DNA from: Drosophila persimilis
Taxonomy: Eukaryota; Arthropoda; Insecta; Diptera; Drosophilidae
Direction: 5' to 3'
Length of the DNA stretch: 64,000 nt
Assembly: GCF_003286085.1 (NCBI RefSeq)
Contig: NW_020825298.1
Span: 13,516,001 to 13,580,000, forward strand
Part shown: positions 1 to 13,699 of the stretch, piece by piece
Position numbering within the stretch: the first letter of the stretch is position 1
How the letters are laid out: each line of letters begins with the position of its first letter
The notes under the pieces: model-generated
Seen by the model: the letters and a program-made list of their open reading frames with translations, nothing else
Databases searched by the model: none
Told to the model about the DNA's origin: nothing
Program-made: the position numbers and the translations under genes

Positions 1-572
1 TAGTGTTTTAATATTTTATTTATATAGCTGCCTTAGTTAGGCGTCGTTTTAGGTATAGTTTTCAAAAATCTGTGGATAAACGGCTAAGGTGCAGTCGTTT
101 GACCAACCCTCCTAAGGTTATGTTCTGTTCGGTATGTCTTGCTACTAACTATAGTATACAGTATATAGATGTGCCAGCTTAACAACGAATATGTCGCAAG
201 CGAATTTGCTGCGGTCTTCGCCTATGGCGTGCGGCTCGTGCCGTGTCATCATGAGACATTCATCTCGCTCGCACAAATTCAGAAGAATAAACAAATCTGT
301 AAATAGTATGAGCTTGCATGTGTGGTACGTGTGCTTACTCGTGCAAAGCGAGCGATTTCCGTGCCAAAAAATGTTGTTCTTCTTCGAATATCCGATTGCG
401 ATTGACTAATTATATTCTGTGCATTCATTTTTAATTTCTAAGTAATAGTAATTTCTAAGTTTCGAGTCAAGCCTGTAGAGTTTTCTGTGGCACCGCTGTG
501 TAATTGGAGAATTCTACTAAATCGCATTTACTTTTATAATGGAATTATAACTTTTCAACACTTTTCACTTAG
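1..572. repeat. Dispersed repeat copy in 5' flank or intron of the protease gene
   Basis: No coding exon is recognised here. Bases about 30-130 match a repeat seen again near 16245-16345, 30660-30760 and 30930-31030. Its core is a GGATAAACGGCTAAGGTGCAG-like stretch followed by a (C/T)CGTTTGACCAAACC-like box. The rest is AT-rich. Because the protease exon beginning at 573 is preceded by a pyrimidine-rich acceptor (TTTTCACTTAG), this stretch is best read as intron of that gene, with the signal-peptide and most propeptide exons lying to the left of the window. Confidence 0.6.
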
Positions 573-1749
573 AGTACAGAGGGTTATTTAAAAAATTTTC
601 TACGTTTATTGAAAAGTCAATCAAACGTGGCCGACGATAATATTGCTGAAATAGTTGGATCGTCACAAATGACTAACATCCCCGAAAGTCTGGATTGGCG
701 GAGAAAAGGGTTCACGACCCCATCACAGAATCAACAAAGCTGTGGCTCATGCTACGCTTTCAGTATTGCTGAAAGCATTGAAGGACAGATTTTTAAACGC
801 ACAGGAAAAATATTGAGCTTAAGCGAACAACAAATTGTAGACTGCAGTGTGTCTCATGGAAATCAAGGATGCACTGGAGGATCTTTACGGAACACTTTAA
901 AATACTTACAGAGCACAGGCGGTATAATGAGATCGGATGATTACAAATACGTTTCAAAGGTAATTTTTTATATTTTTTAGTTTTGCACTACATTAAACAA
1001 TGCAACAACAAATTTATTGCGCTCTTTTTTTGTAAGCTCACATACACAAATTTACATCTGTTTTGCAGGGAACGCTCTAAAGAGTCAGGAAAACCTTTCG
1101 TATACGTTTGAATACATTTAAATAATTTTCATTGCTTTATTATCAATTTACAGAAAGGGAAATGCCAGTTTGTAAGGGACCTTTCCGTCGTTAATATTAC
1201 TTCTTGGGCTATACTACCAGTTAATAATGAACAGGCAATTCAAGCTGCTGTGGCACATATCGGTCCTATTGCTGTTTCAATAAATGCCACTCCAAGGACA
1301 TTTCAATTATATAGGTATGATTTAAATACTCAGAAATAAAAATGGTTTTACGACTTGCTTGTCTAGCTAATAACTAGTTGGTGCCGGAGTTAACCGTCCA
1401 AGAAAAATCTTGGTGTAATCGGCTAAGAAGCAACCACTGGTCACCGTTCAGCACAAGGCTGGTAAAACATTCCAAACAAAAAAAAAAACGGAAAAAGCTC
1501 AATAAAAACCATTCTACATATTCAAATCTGTAAAATACTTAATTTTTTTTCAGTGACGGCATTTATGACGACGCTTCATGTGTGTCCACATCTGTAAATC
1601 ACGCAATGTTGGTAATTGGATTCGGAAAGGATTTTTGGATATTAAAGAACTGGTGGGGCGACCGTTGGGGAGAATCTGGCTACATGAGATTGAAGAAAGG
1701 CATAAATTTATGTGGAATTGCGAATTACGCTGCGTATGCAATTGTGTGA
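573..1749 (+). CDS. CG5367: Cathepsin-L-like papain-family cysteine protease (C1A), 5' part missing
   Basis: Three exons are supported: 573-959, 1154-1314 and 1554-1749 (TGA stop), joining in frame to 247 residues. A secreted or lysosomal endopeptidase is expected. The active-site cysteine is in QSCGSCYAF (Cys codon 750-752), the histidine in VNHAM (1600-1602) and the asparagine in KNWWG (1648-1650), so the catalytic domain is complete and apparently active. The first 30-odd residues (to about IPESLDWR) look like the end of an I29 inhibitor propeptide. The signal peptide and most of the propeptide are absent, so earlier exons should lie beyond the left edge. Introns are 194 and 239 bp. The specific orthologue name rests on memory of the neighbourhood; the family is certain. 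Confidence 0.85.
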
Positions 1750-2499
1750 AAGTACAATATTATTATAAATATTAAGTTGTAATATTATTTCATTTTTTAT
1801 GCAGATCTAATGTTAGGTAAAAGTTAAAACTACTCTGATAAAGTTTTTTTCGGCTACTACATAATATGAAAATAATTGTTTGTATTTTCTACTAATTTTA
1901 TATATCGAAAAATACTATTCAACGTTCTTCAACCCATTCAAAATAAGCCCCGAAACAATATAGCAAATTTTAATTCGCTTCTTGGAATTTAATAAATGTT
2001 TAAAATCATAATTTTGGATCACGGTATTTGTAGCGCAAGCGATACTGAAATATCCAACTAACAAGATGTTAGTTTGGAAAAAACATTTTTGAAAAGTAAA
2101 AAAAAAAAGGTAACAGGCTGTAGCCATTTAATTTTACGAAGTATGGAGCTTTAATTGTTTTTTTGGTTTATTTGGATGTGTTTAACACCCAGAATGAAGC
2201 GATTCTGATCCCATAAAGTATATGTCGTATCCTGAGAGCTATTTGGCCGTGCATCATGGTAGGTCCTTAATCAGCTGCTTTGTTTACAATGCCACTGTAG
2301 AGCGACCACAAGTCGTGAGCGTTTTGTTTTTTCTCTCTCTCTCTCTTTCTCTATGTGATCTCTTTTCAGATGTGATCCCTTCTCAGAAGATGAAGAAAAG
2401 AGGATCCTTTTTCTTTTTCATTTACCCCATCCAACTAACAATACGAGACGCATCAATTGAATATTCTCGTTCGAAATATTTATAAAATTTTTCTGCGAG
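1750..2499. other. Intergenic spacer with a short Helitron-type fragment
   Basis: No gene is seen. Around 2175-2222 there is an INE-1-like fragment (a GTGTTTAACACCCAGAA-type box and CCCATAAAGTATAT). A CT microsatellite lies at about 2333-2353. The remainder is AT-rich and unremarkable. Confidence 0.6.
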
Positions 2500-2649
2500 A
2501 AACTATCGATGGGGCAGAAACCATCGATGTTCTGTTAAATTTGCAATATCTATCAATTTTTTCCCATCCCTAATAAATATATTTACGCACCAAATAATAA
2601 ATATATTTACGTACCGTACCTAATTCCATATTTCATAATTCTTTACAAA
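2500..2649 (+). promoter_or_regulatory. Probable TRAPPC13 promoter with DRE-like sites
   Basis: Two near-DRE motifs, CTATCGATGG (2503-2512) and CCATCGATG (2521-2529), sit about 130 bp upstream of the start codon, with a third TATC-like site just after. DREs (TATCGATA) are typical of Drosophila housekeeping promoters. No TATA box is obvious. Assignment as a promoter is inferred from motif and position. Confidence 0.5.
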
Positions 2650-4235
2650 ATGGACCCAATAGAGCCTGATGCACATTTATTGGCTTTAAAAGGTACAAAT
2701 TACAAGAACTACATATATTAAAACTAATAGACATAATGATTTAATTAATTAAACTTTTTAATTTAAAATCTATCACAGTTATGCGTTTAATGCGGCCGAC
2801 ATTAGTTGAACTTGGGCCGGTCGTAAGCTGTGAACACAAAGATTTGATGCAACGCTTTTCTTCTAAGCCTCATAGTGATGTTTTTTCTGGGATTATTGCT
2901 GAAACACTGTCGGCAGGTCAAGTGCTGTTGTTACCACAGTCATTTGGAAACATATATCTGGGTGAAACATTTTCAAGTTACATTTGTGTTCACAATTGTT
3001 CACCCCAGCCTGTTGAATGTATTAACGTTAAAACGGACCTGCAGTCAAACACTACCCGTATAAATTTATCCTTGCAAAAAAATAACAAGTCTGCAATCAT
3101 ATTGGCACCTGGAGAGACTATTGATGATGTTATACGATATGAAGTAAAAGAGATTGGAACACATATGTGCGTAAATTCGTATTAAGTACAAAATTTTTAT
3201 ATTAATGTAAAATTTATGTTTTTAGACTTGTCTGCGAGGTGAATTATACGAGTCCAGCGGGGTACGCTCAATCCTTAAGAAAATTTTTTAAGTTTCAAGT
3301 CTTAAAACCACTTGACGTAAAAACAAAATTTTATAATGCAGAAATTGAAGAAATTTATTTGGAGGCTCAAATACAAAATGTTACCACCAGTCCATTCTGT
3401 CTCGAGAAAGTGGAATTGGATAGCTCTGAAGAATTTACAGTTATTCCTTTAAATACATTGCCCAATGGAGAGTCTGTTTTTAATACTAAGAACATGTTGC
3501 AACCTAACAATAGTTGTCAGTTTCTTTATTGCATAAAAGTAAGTAGCAAGGAATTTTATAAATATCTTTAAATATAACAATGTATATTGCCCACAGCCAA
3601 AAGTGCAGAAAGCTACAGACATCCATGCTCTTCGACAGTTAAGCAATGTAGGCAAACTGGATATCGTTTGGCGGTCAAATCTCGGTGAAAAAGGACGATT
3701 GCAAACTAGTCAATTACAGCGTTTGGTATGGTCTTCAACTATGATATGCCAAGCATTTTCACAATTAAACATGAAAATTACTTTTTTACAGCCCTATGAA
3801 TGTAAGGATCTGCGTTTCGAAGTCATAAATGCTCTAAATACAGTAAAAATTGGAACAATATTTACCTTTAACTGTAGGGTAACAAATACATCCGAACACA
3901 CAATGAAATTGCATGTTCGACTGGTTACTAAGTTATCGCCGGAATGTCAATATACGGGCTGTGCTGATTTCAAGCTTGATGAATTAAACACTGGAGAAAA
4001 TGCCGAGTTTCCACTATCGGTTTCCCCATCGAAGTTGGGTCTCATTAAAATTGCCGACTTATTACTGGTTGACACCGAAAACAATGAACATTACTCGATA
4101 GAAAAGGTAGTAGAAGTCTTTGTAGTAGATTCGGATTACAACAAAGATCACAAAACCTTTCAGAATAGATTAATTCGCTATGCAAAGCCAACGGATATTA
4201 TAATACAGTCGCCGGTTCAATTACAGGTGGTATAG
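2650..4235 (+). CDS. TRAPPC13: TRAPPC13, trafficking protein particle complex subunit 13
   Basis: Five exons: 2650-2692, 2779-3166, 3226-3538, 3597-3725 and 3792-4235 (TAG), giving 438 residues, close to the family length. The start MDPIEPDAHLLALK joins VMRLMRPTLVELG, matching the conserved N-terminus of the animal protein. Strongly conserved blocks include LPQSFGNIYLGETFSSYI, EVKEIGTH, KFFKFQVLKPLDVKTKFYNAE and GKLDIVW...GRLQTSQLQR. The protein is an accessory subunit of the TRAPPIII complex, acting on Rab1 in ER-Golgi and autophagy trafficking. The exon 2 donor must be GTGCGT at 3167, because a GTAAAT four bases later would break the frame. All introns are 58-86 bp with no insertion, unlike the flanking spacers. 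Confidence 0.93.
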
Positions 4236-4820
4236 AGTGTAAGCAAAATTGACACTTTTTGTACATTGAAGCGCTAAATAATAATTGTATATCTAATTGA
4301 ATCACAGCTATCGGGATTTATTTTAAATACAGGTTCTTAACATATTCCCTCTCATTGTAATAAGACATAAGACACCCCACAACTGGTCTCCAAAAATTAA
4401 GTTCATTGACTAGTCGATAATACACATTTGATTACAACAGACACGTTATAGCGGCTTACCTGAACGATCAAATAAAGACATTCCAATATACAAAAATATA
4501 GAATAGCTCTGGTTAACTTCGCTATGATAGTCAAATCACAAATTAGGCATAATCAAGACTAAGACCTACTTTCGAAGTGTCGGTCGATATTGCACCAACT
4601 GCCTTCGTAAAACCGAGTTTAAGGATCTTAATAACCTCGGTAGGAATTTTGGTTCGTCCGCTGTTAATTTTTGTGCACAGTTGAAAGCATTTTCTACAGT
4701 GTAACTGAAACACTTTTTGAGCTCTGACAAACCGGTTTGGCTCAACAAAGTGTTGTCGAGTCTAAAAAACTTCAAGAAGTCGCGGCCCTATTTGTGACTC
4801 ACCATGTTCCTCCTCGTTTT
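4236..4820. other. Intergenic spacer ending in a Helitron-like 3' tail
   Basis: No gene is seen. At about 4784-4815 a GTCGCGGCCC...GTGACTCACCATGTTCC stretch resembles the 3' hairpin tail of the INE-1/DINE-1-like family annotated at 51.6 and 53.1 kb, here mutated and lacking the rest of the element. Confidence 0.45.
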
Positions 4821-5039
4821 TCTTAATACGTCGGCAAACAATGATCAATGATTGGTATTCAATCTTTTTGCCCAGTTACCCAGTGAAGATTACCGGCTTG
4901 GCCCTGGCCGGTCCTACTGTTCTACGGTAGAACTACGGTTCTACTGCATCCACTAACTCCGTTACGAGAAAAGAATCGTAGAAAATATGAGAAACATGCA
5001 CCGAAAACCAACTTGGACGGATTTAAAGGTCAACGTACA

Positions 5040-6400
5040 TTAAGCCACAAAGGGACACTTTTTTTTGCATCTGATGATTTTCTCTTTTCGGTAGTACCCA
5101 TCAAAATGTCGTCGAAACCAACAAAGCGCTCACTTTAATGATCCCCTAGGACTGATTGGGTCTGTCATTGCAAAATCAAAGATTTTCCTTCAGCTGGCGT
5201 AAAAGGAGCAGTATCAATGGTATGAGAGTCTGCCAAAGTCTCTTTCGTCAGCGTGGACCCCCTTCTGCGAAAATTTGTCTACCCCTCAGATTCTCAATTG
5301 ATCAGTAAGATACAGCAACTTAAATTATTTACTGTAAGCTATTGATGGTCCAACTCCACAACTGCCCTCTCTTGGGTTCGCAATGAACCTTCAAGTTTTG
5401 ACGTCTTTTTTGCAAATTGGGTCGGAAATTGAATACGGAAGTTGAACACGTTTGAATACGTCTTCCAATTTATGCAGTGCACGACGTCAGGATTAACATC
5501 TTTGGTTGACATCTTTGGTAGCACACGGATATTTCTTCGTTCGATTGAGAGAGACTGACTGCTAGGCCCTCCGTGACGCAAAGGAAGTGCAGTCGTCGAG
5601 CTCTATTTCGTCACTCGCGACATTTCTGGATGAAAATAAATGGCATGGATGCTGAATTTATCTATTGATTTCAATGCGTAGGACCTAGTTATTTTGTGGC
5701 CCTTTTGTGGTCAGTGAGATTTGGGTTGATAACGTAACCAACTTTGTGGCAGCTAAGAACGAGTTGGCGGCTCTGGGAGGCTGTGGTGAATACAGCCAAA
5801 CATCAGTTCCTTTCTGTGCTTGGATGACCTAAGGACACTCGTGTGCCATATAACTGCTATAGTGAACTCAAGACCATAGCTTTCCATTTCAGAGAATCCC
5901 GGCGATTTAGACGTGCCTGTTCATACATTCGCATAACCAGATGTGGACGGAATGAGCTTCAATCTTCTCGACCGATGGAAGCGGGTAAACTTCCTGCAAC
6001 AGACGTTCTGGTCCCGCTGGTAGGAAGAGTACCTCATCATTCTTCAGAAAAGGGCCAAATGAAGAACTGAGCTACCTTGTTTCAGTGTAGGCGACGAGAA
6101 CTAAACTCTCCTCAAGTGGCCACTAGGAAGGCTGACAAAGCTGATCGTTCGAAGATAGGGAGTTCTCAGGTTAGCTGAGCTTAAAACTACTAATGGGATC
6201 ATGCCCTACGCTCTTAATTGTAGCATTCACTCTTTTTATCTTCCCCATCATCCGACGAAAGTTTTGAGGGAGGGTCGTCTGCATAGGAGAACTCACTGGC
6301 ACTGTTATAAACTAAATTTAAACTTCGTCTTTTATCGCTTAAACATCGTCATCGGGCCCATCTGTTTGCTTCTCTTTACATCAAACATAATAAAGCCTAT
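5040..6400 (+). mobile_element. Decayed BEL/Pao LTR retrotransposon (pol, + strand)
   Basis: Conceptual translation of the + strand gives family-diagnostic BEL/Pao pieces in the right order despite stops and frameshifts. DPLGLIGSVIAKSKIF (around 5140-5190) is the reverse-transcriptase/RNase H region. DNVTNFVAAKNELAALG (around 5735-5790) is the integrase D-N-x-T-N-F block. LLKWPLGRLTKLIVRR (around 6105-6160) is the integrase C-terminus. The sequence after about 6250, with AATAAAGCC near 6390, may be remains of the 3' LTR. No intact ORF survives, and the element cannot move by itself. Confidence 0.8.
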
Positions 6401-6409
6401 TTATTAGTA

Positions 6410-7860
6410 TTTATAAACTAAGTATATATTATATTTATATAAATATATATATTCCTTTTTTGTTATACATGTGTGTTATTATATATGTATATATAAAAAT
6501 AGATATATTATTTTTTAATATATTTATGATATATTAAACACGAGTAATTATTTGAAAATAATTCGCTATCTACATTTACTCTGCTGAAAAGGCTATGTCG
6601 CTCAATTTCGCCAATGAAGTTTTGCTATGTGGTTTTGACAGAATAAATGAAATACCGATCAATAATACAAAAACAGCTGATGATATTTTACGGGGTAGGA
6701 GAGACATACTATCTGTCTCTCTTATTCTAACATAATAGCCAAGCTACCAAGCAGGCCGCGAAAATAATGAAGATAAATTTATAATTTGTTAGTTAGGTAT
6801 ATTAATTTACATGGAAGTCAAACCATATTGCTTATTGCTTATTTTCCGCTGAGTTTGTATTTTTACTGCTTCAGAAAATGTAAAAAATGGTCATTTTAAC
6901 CGAATCAATTTGTAAACAAATAGAAAAATATGACAATTTAAAACATGTATGATTAAAATTTCATCTATCGCTGCTGTGTTAACTCGAGCCATTTAAATCA
7001 TTTCATCAATTCCTAATTTGCAGGCTTTAATTAAATCAGCCATTAAACACCTACGTGAGTACCCTGGTTTCTAACTATATTTTCCTTATACCATATGAAC
7101 ATAATAACCTTTGCACAACTACAATGACGAATTCAGTTACAATTTTGACTTGAAGTCTAACCTGTTTCAATGTTTTCTCACCTGAAGGTGACTTTTACTG
7201 TTCAATGATATAGTTAGAAGTGATAAATCTACATATGAATGTTTAATTAAGTAGATATGTATGTATTTTTCAAGTATTATTTTTTTAAAGCTTTATTATG
7301 GACGTGGATTAATGTGCAGAAATAATTATACACACACTATATGTTGATAAGTGAATATTCATGGGTTTTAACCAGCCCCGCATAACCAGTGCCTACTCAT
7401 AATTTATAATTAAATAAGTATAGCAATATTTGGTTGCACGCCCCTATTCCAGATACAAATGTGTAAATCAAAAGGTCTTAAACAAAAGACTTGAGCAACA
7501 AACTTGCATACATCCAGCATAAATGTACAAGTGTAGGGTATATATGTACATATGTATGTACATATGGTCATGGACTTTCATATGTATCTTTAAAGACGTG
7601 GCTATATCACAACAAAAAAATTGTATGTGTGCATTAGTTTTGCGCTTATTTGTGTGAGCGAACAAAAAATTTGTCTGAATCTAAGGTCTCAGGGTCCAAA
7701 GAGGTATCTTTTGGTATTAAAAAATAAAATAGAAAGTTATAGCCCGTTGCGACAACGTTTAGAGGTGCGGACTTGGGCTCAAAGTTTTAAAATACGATAT
7801 TTGGTCGATGGTTTCTATGGCAGCTATACCATATATCGTTCAAATCGGATTATATATTTA
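6410..7860. other. AT-rich intergenic spacer
   Basis: No gene is supported. It contains a TATATA-rich tract at about 6415-6540 and a TACATATGTATG microsatellite at about 7540-7566. Other stretches look like unique AT-rich DNA or unrecognisable repeat debris. Confidence 0.5.
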
Positions 7861-7904
7861 TAGCCGTATATTATAGCAGTGCATGGTAGTGCATGTTTCG
7901 TGCC

Positions 7905-8195
7905 GTGTTGGGTCGTGCCAAAAAATTTCAGTCGATGTCTATCCCTTCTGTTAAGGCCATTCCATCAGAGGAACATATTTTTTGCAGGAACCATTTCTTG
8001 GTCTTGGTATTAAAGAGTGCTTCGGGTCATAATCCCGCTGGATCTCCCACTGTAGTGGCATTCAGAATGTTACTGTCGAGTACGGGAGGAAAAAATTGTT
8101 TTCTCTACACAATGTATGCATATGACCAATACCCGAGCATGGGAAAAGCATTCCTCACAGCATTATGATTTCACCACCATGCATAACCATGTTAA
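7905..8195 (-). mobile_element. Tc1/mariner transposase fragment (- strand)
   Basis: On the minus strand the conceptual protein contains GGEIIML near 8180, then QRDYDPKHS near 8020 and VPLMEWP near 7955. These match the catalytic-domain blocks GGxIMVWG, QQDNDPKHTS and LEWP of Tc1-like transposases. Stops and a frameshift interrupt it, and the expected SPDLNPIE block after MEWP is missing, so it is a truncated fossil. The opposite strand happens to be open over most of this stretch but has no recognisable protein. Confidence 0.75.
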
Positions 8196-8234
8196 GAGAC
8201 TACCTTAGGTCTTGTACTGCCCACTTGTACTGCA

Positions 8235-8300
8235 TACTGGGAGTAAAACCCAGAGGGAACCATTTCTGACCCCATATATTCTTGATCAGCATCAAAAGCT
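8235..8300 (+). repeat. INE-1-like fragment
   Basis: A short piece (AAACCCAGAGGGAACCATTT, CCCCATATATTCTTGATCAGC) matches the middle of the Helitron-type repeat that is complete at 51.1-51.65 kb. Confidence 0.6.
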
Positions 8301-8595
8301 GATAACTAACAAATTGCTGAATCGCGATCTAAGAAGTTTTTTTTAAGAGAAGTATTAAGGCATACATACATATATGTTTGAAGTCGATTTTGTAATGGCT
8401 TAATTTGTATAATTTGTGAATTTTCAACGAACTACGTACATATGTATATACATAGTATGAATGATCAGAATTGAATGCTGGTCATTGAAAGATCACCGTG
8501 TAGAACAAATAGTATTATTAATTGTTTTGTAATAATATTTAATACAAATTTATTTATTCTTTTCTCAATATAATACATACTTAAGTATCTTCATA

Positions 8596-10311
<1,716 letters not shown>

Positions 10312-11704
10312 TAACAAAAGAAAACTGATCTATTGCGAAGTCAAATTGAACAGATATTTATAAAATACAAAAATCTCTCATTGAGAACAAAATGATTATC
10401 CGACGTGTTTCCAATTTCACTTTTTCAATATTATCAAAATCGGTTTAAAATCGGAAAAAAATTTTAATAATGTGCATCTAAATAACATACAAAATTTGTT
10501 TTTATTTGATGGAAACTAATTGTAATAGTACAATTTAGTTCTAGTGGGAAATCTAACACAAATATTTGTTTAACCAAGCCTCAGATGTTGTGGTGTGGTA
10601 CGTTAAGTGAGGTTTACGCCAGAAGGTAAATACAAATTGTTAATTGGTAATCGAACAGTTTTGAGTATCGAAAATTAATTTAAATTATTTGGATCAAATG
10701 GCTAAGTGAAAATGGAAGCACGGGTATATATTTATATAATTGGCATACCATATGATCTCCAGTAAAAAGGACAAGTCGATTTAAGATAGAAAAAATATTA
10801 TACATTCCATGAACTCTTTCCAAAATAAATTTCTTCTTCAGTATATTAAAAAATATGGCTCATAAAAATTTCCATTTTCATCAAAGGGGGGTTGAGTGTG
10901 TTTTTTTCTATCGATATGCCATGGTGGGTGCGAATCTCTAAGAGACGTGACTGACTCGTGCCATTCAACGAACTGGCCTGCCCCTCCGCGGGATCACCGT
11001 AAAGAATTACTTTGCGAATTACATTGCCTACTTTAGGCACTCTCTGCTACGATTCACTTCCTTTCGCATCTTCTCAGATTGCTCTGGCGGGTTATTAGGG
11101 TCTTGCAAACGAACTTCCAGTTTTTCTCTAACTTGTTCAAGTAGGACATCCGGCCGGAATCCTGATGGTTGCTACGGGGAGATTTCCTTTGGGCAGAGGG
11201 ATTAAGCCCTGCATTTTCCTTCTTGTCTCGAGTTCTCCCGAAGTCACCTGTCACCTGCTCTATGGAAACCGGTTGACCAAGCAAGACAATTCAATGCTCC
11301 AACTATCAATGAAGTCGCAGTGGTAATTGTTGCGTCGGAATGGTACGAGTATTCAAACAAAAGATCAGAGTAATCATGAATTAAATCGTTAAGCAGAAGG
11401 TTTTTGGCTAACTCCGAGGTCTAATGTACTCGGTTAAATGCAGAAGCGTGGTTTACCACATAGTACAGATCGATTATAATGATATTGCGGAATCTGAATC
11501 ATATGAAACTTTGCCACGGTACGCGGTTGTCCGTCAAGAAACTGATGAACAGTGTGATTCAAACGACGATAATCGAGGCAATTGAAAACCCTCAACTAAA
11601 GGAATGGTTAAAGTCAAAAAGAATATAAGTACATCAAATTCGTATGAATGTGGGTAATGATTTCGGTGATGGCTTTATTTACCATATAATATGTGGTATT
11701 TAAC
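10312..11704. other. Spacer between the convergent lft and nmd genes
   Basis: No gene is supported. Short open stretches on the minus strand (around 10850-11280) and a short plus-strand stretch (around 11490-11575) have no family I recognise and may be eroded transposon sequence. Confidence 0.4.
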
Positions 11705-12881
11705 TTAATCTAGATCAATTCTATTTTCTAAAAACAAACTACCGGTGTGCATTTTAGACTCCTTAATTTTTAGATGTGAGCTCAGCAAATCATCCATTGT
11801 AATTTTTAAATTTGTCTTGTCTATGACGGATATACTAGAGCCTGAATTATTTTTAACCTCAATTAGTTGTCTCATTCTAAAAACTGATGCGTTTCGACAC
11901 ATTTCTCGAAGATCTGAACCTGAAAACCCGTTGGTGAGCTTAGACAAACGATTTAAGTCAACATCCGGACTTACTTCCTCAGACTCTAATATCAATTTTA
12001 GTATTTCTGTTCGCTGGGTTTCAGATGGAAGACCAATGTGAAATTGTGCTGGCATTCGGCGAACAATAGCCTTGTCTAAATCCTGTGGTCTGTTTGTTGC
12101 GCCCATTACAATCACGGTCGAGTTGGTATTTGTGCTTAGACCATCCCATAACATCATAAACTGAGTTTTCATCATTGCGGTGGCCTCGTGGTCATTTAAA
12201 TTACGGGCCCGAAGGAACGAATCGATTTCATCAATGAATATTATACAAGGTTCGATTTTTGCAGCTAGTGAGAAAACAGCAGACGTAAGTTTTTGAGATT
12301 CCCCGTACCATTTATCAGTTAGAATGGCTACGTCCAGATTGATAAAGCGCATCCCAGCCTCTTTTGCAGTGGCTTTCGCTATTAAAGTTTTTCCGCAACC
12401 GGGTGGCCCGTGAAGAAGTACACCTTTTGGGGCCTGCCACAATTTTGAGCTTTTGAACAAATCTTTGTGTTGAACTGGCAAAACAACAGATTCACGAAGC
12501 TCCTGAACAATCAAATTCAATCCTGCAATATCGCTCCACCCGACTGTAATGTCAGCTGGAACAACAAGGTGTGACGCAATCATCAATTCGTAGTCATTAA
12601 AGTCATGGGCATTTATTTTCAATCCATCATTTTCACTTAACCTATGAAATCAAGAGAGTAATACAAAATAACATTTACTTCAAATACAAAAATATATACC
12701 TTTTTAATTGTTCTTCTGCAAGGCCTTTGGCCTTTTTTTTGTTTTTACTGGTAGGGTCCAGCTGGTTCATCATCCATTTAACAGAATAATATGTAACCAT
12801 TGAAGCAACAGATAAACGTATTATGACTTGAAAAATCTGTCCCCTCGTTAAGTCTGCTCCTCCAAAACTGAAATGATCCAT
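11705..12881 (-). CDS. nmd: nmd, ATAD1/Msp1 mitochondrial outer-membrane AAA ATPase
   Basis: Two exons on the minus strand: 12881-12700 (ATG at 12881) and 12641-11705 (TAA), coding 372 residues. The N-terminus has one membrane segment (about residues 14-32, IFQVIIRLSVASMVTYYSV), then a KNKKKAK linker. The AAA domain follows: WSDIAG, Walker A GPPGCGKT, Walker B CIIFIDEID, sensor region VMGATNRP and a second-region RRMP arginine motif. Msp1/ATAD1 proteins extract mistargeted tail-anchored proteins from the mitochondrial outer membrane. Fly nmd is required for spermatid mitochondrial derivatives. The 58-bp intron splits an arginine codon (AG|G). All key ATPase motifs are intact. Confidence 0.95.
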
Positions 12882-13280
12882 GTTTAGTTTTTAATTGATT
12901 TAGTTTCGTTTCTTTAGAAGTGCACGACGAAATAATAAATGTGTGACCGGATGGCACCAAAAACCATTTATTAAAAATGAACGATTCTAAAGTGTAATAC
13001 AAGCATGGGTATTCCTGCAACTGAATTGGTGTTGCTGTAGTTTTGACTAATTATCTGTTGGCAACTGATCAGTCGATATTTAAGTCCATCTGAACGAATT
13101 TTTTTTAGATTACTTTTTAAACTTTCAGAATAAATGTATTCACTTAGCCTTCAATGGAAGTTACACCAACAATCTTTCGCATCGATCCCCTGGAGCCAAT
13201 TTTGAACTGTTACGCATACGATATTTTCGAGCGAGATTTTTTTAAATAAAATTTTTAGGCCTGATAAGATTAAAGCAGGA
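12882..13280. other. nmd upstream region
   Basis: This is the 5' flank of nmd, reading leftward. A 32-codon open frame on the plus strand (13154-13252, starting MEVTPTIFRIDPLEP) is too short to call and has no recognised homologue; it could be a first exon or chance. No core-promoter motif is clear. Confidence 0.35.
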
Positions 13281-13289
13281 TATAGAAAT

Positions 13290-13690
13290 AAAGGGAGCCC
13301 CGGGTGTCCATTACTTTTGCGTGTTCCACCAAAACGATCCGTTTTGATTTGTAGGTGCTCTCATTTTGCAAATATTTGTCATTGATGTGCTGTCAAAAAG
13401 TGACATATTTTTCAGTAAATTCTAGTGTGTATTGGTGTGCGTGCTTTACTGTTACACAGTCAGTGTGTGTTGCTTACCAGTTTGTTTAAAGCAAACTAAG
13501 TTAATGAATGGCACTCGCTTTTCTCGCTATTCGCCATATATAGGCTGGCTTGCTTGTTTTCCGCCATTTTCCTCTGTGTTCGGCCTTGAAATATACAGGC
13601 AAGCTCTGGTTTACACATACTTTTGCGGATTAGGTTTTCGGAAAGAACTCTTCGCTTTTAGATGCTCCCGTTTTCCCGTTTAAAGCTTAC
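13290..13690 (+). repeat. Fragment related to the 43.7-45.3 kb fold-back element
   Basis: Two direct sub-copies (about 13310-13390 and 13610-13680) share an ACTTTTGCG(G)ATTA...TTTTCG...CGTTTT...GGTG(C/T)TC(C/T)-type sequence with the outer arm of the fold-back at 43.71-43.81 kb. Similarity was judged by eye. Confidence 0.5.
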
Positions 13691-13699
13691 TGTGTTCCA

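Noticed and set aside
191-409. 72-codon open frame at the left edge
   Set aside because: No protein family, no splice support towards the protease exon, and it sits next to a repeat; taken as chance.
7893-8168. 91-codon plus-strand open frame
   Set aside because: It is the antisense of the recognisable Tc1 transposase on the minus strand.
13154-13252. 32-codon frame MEVTPTIFRIDPLEP...
   Set aside because: Too short, no family known to me and no downstream exon identified; noted only as part of the spacer.
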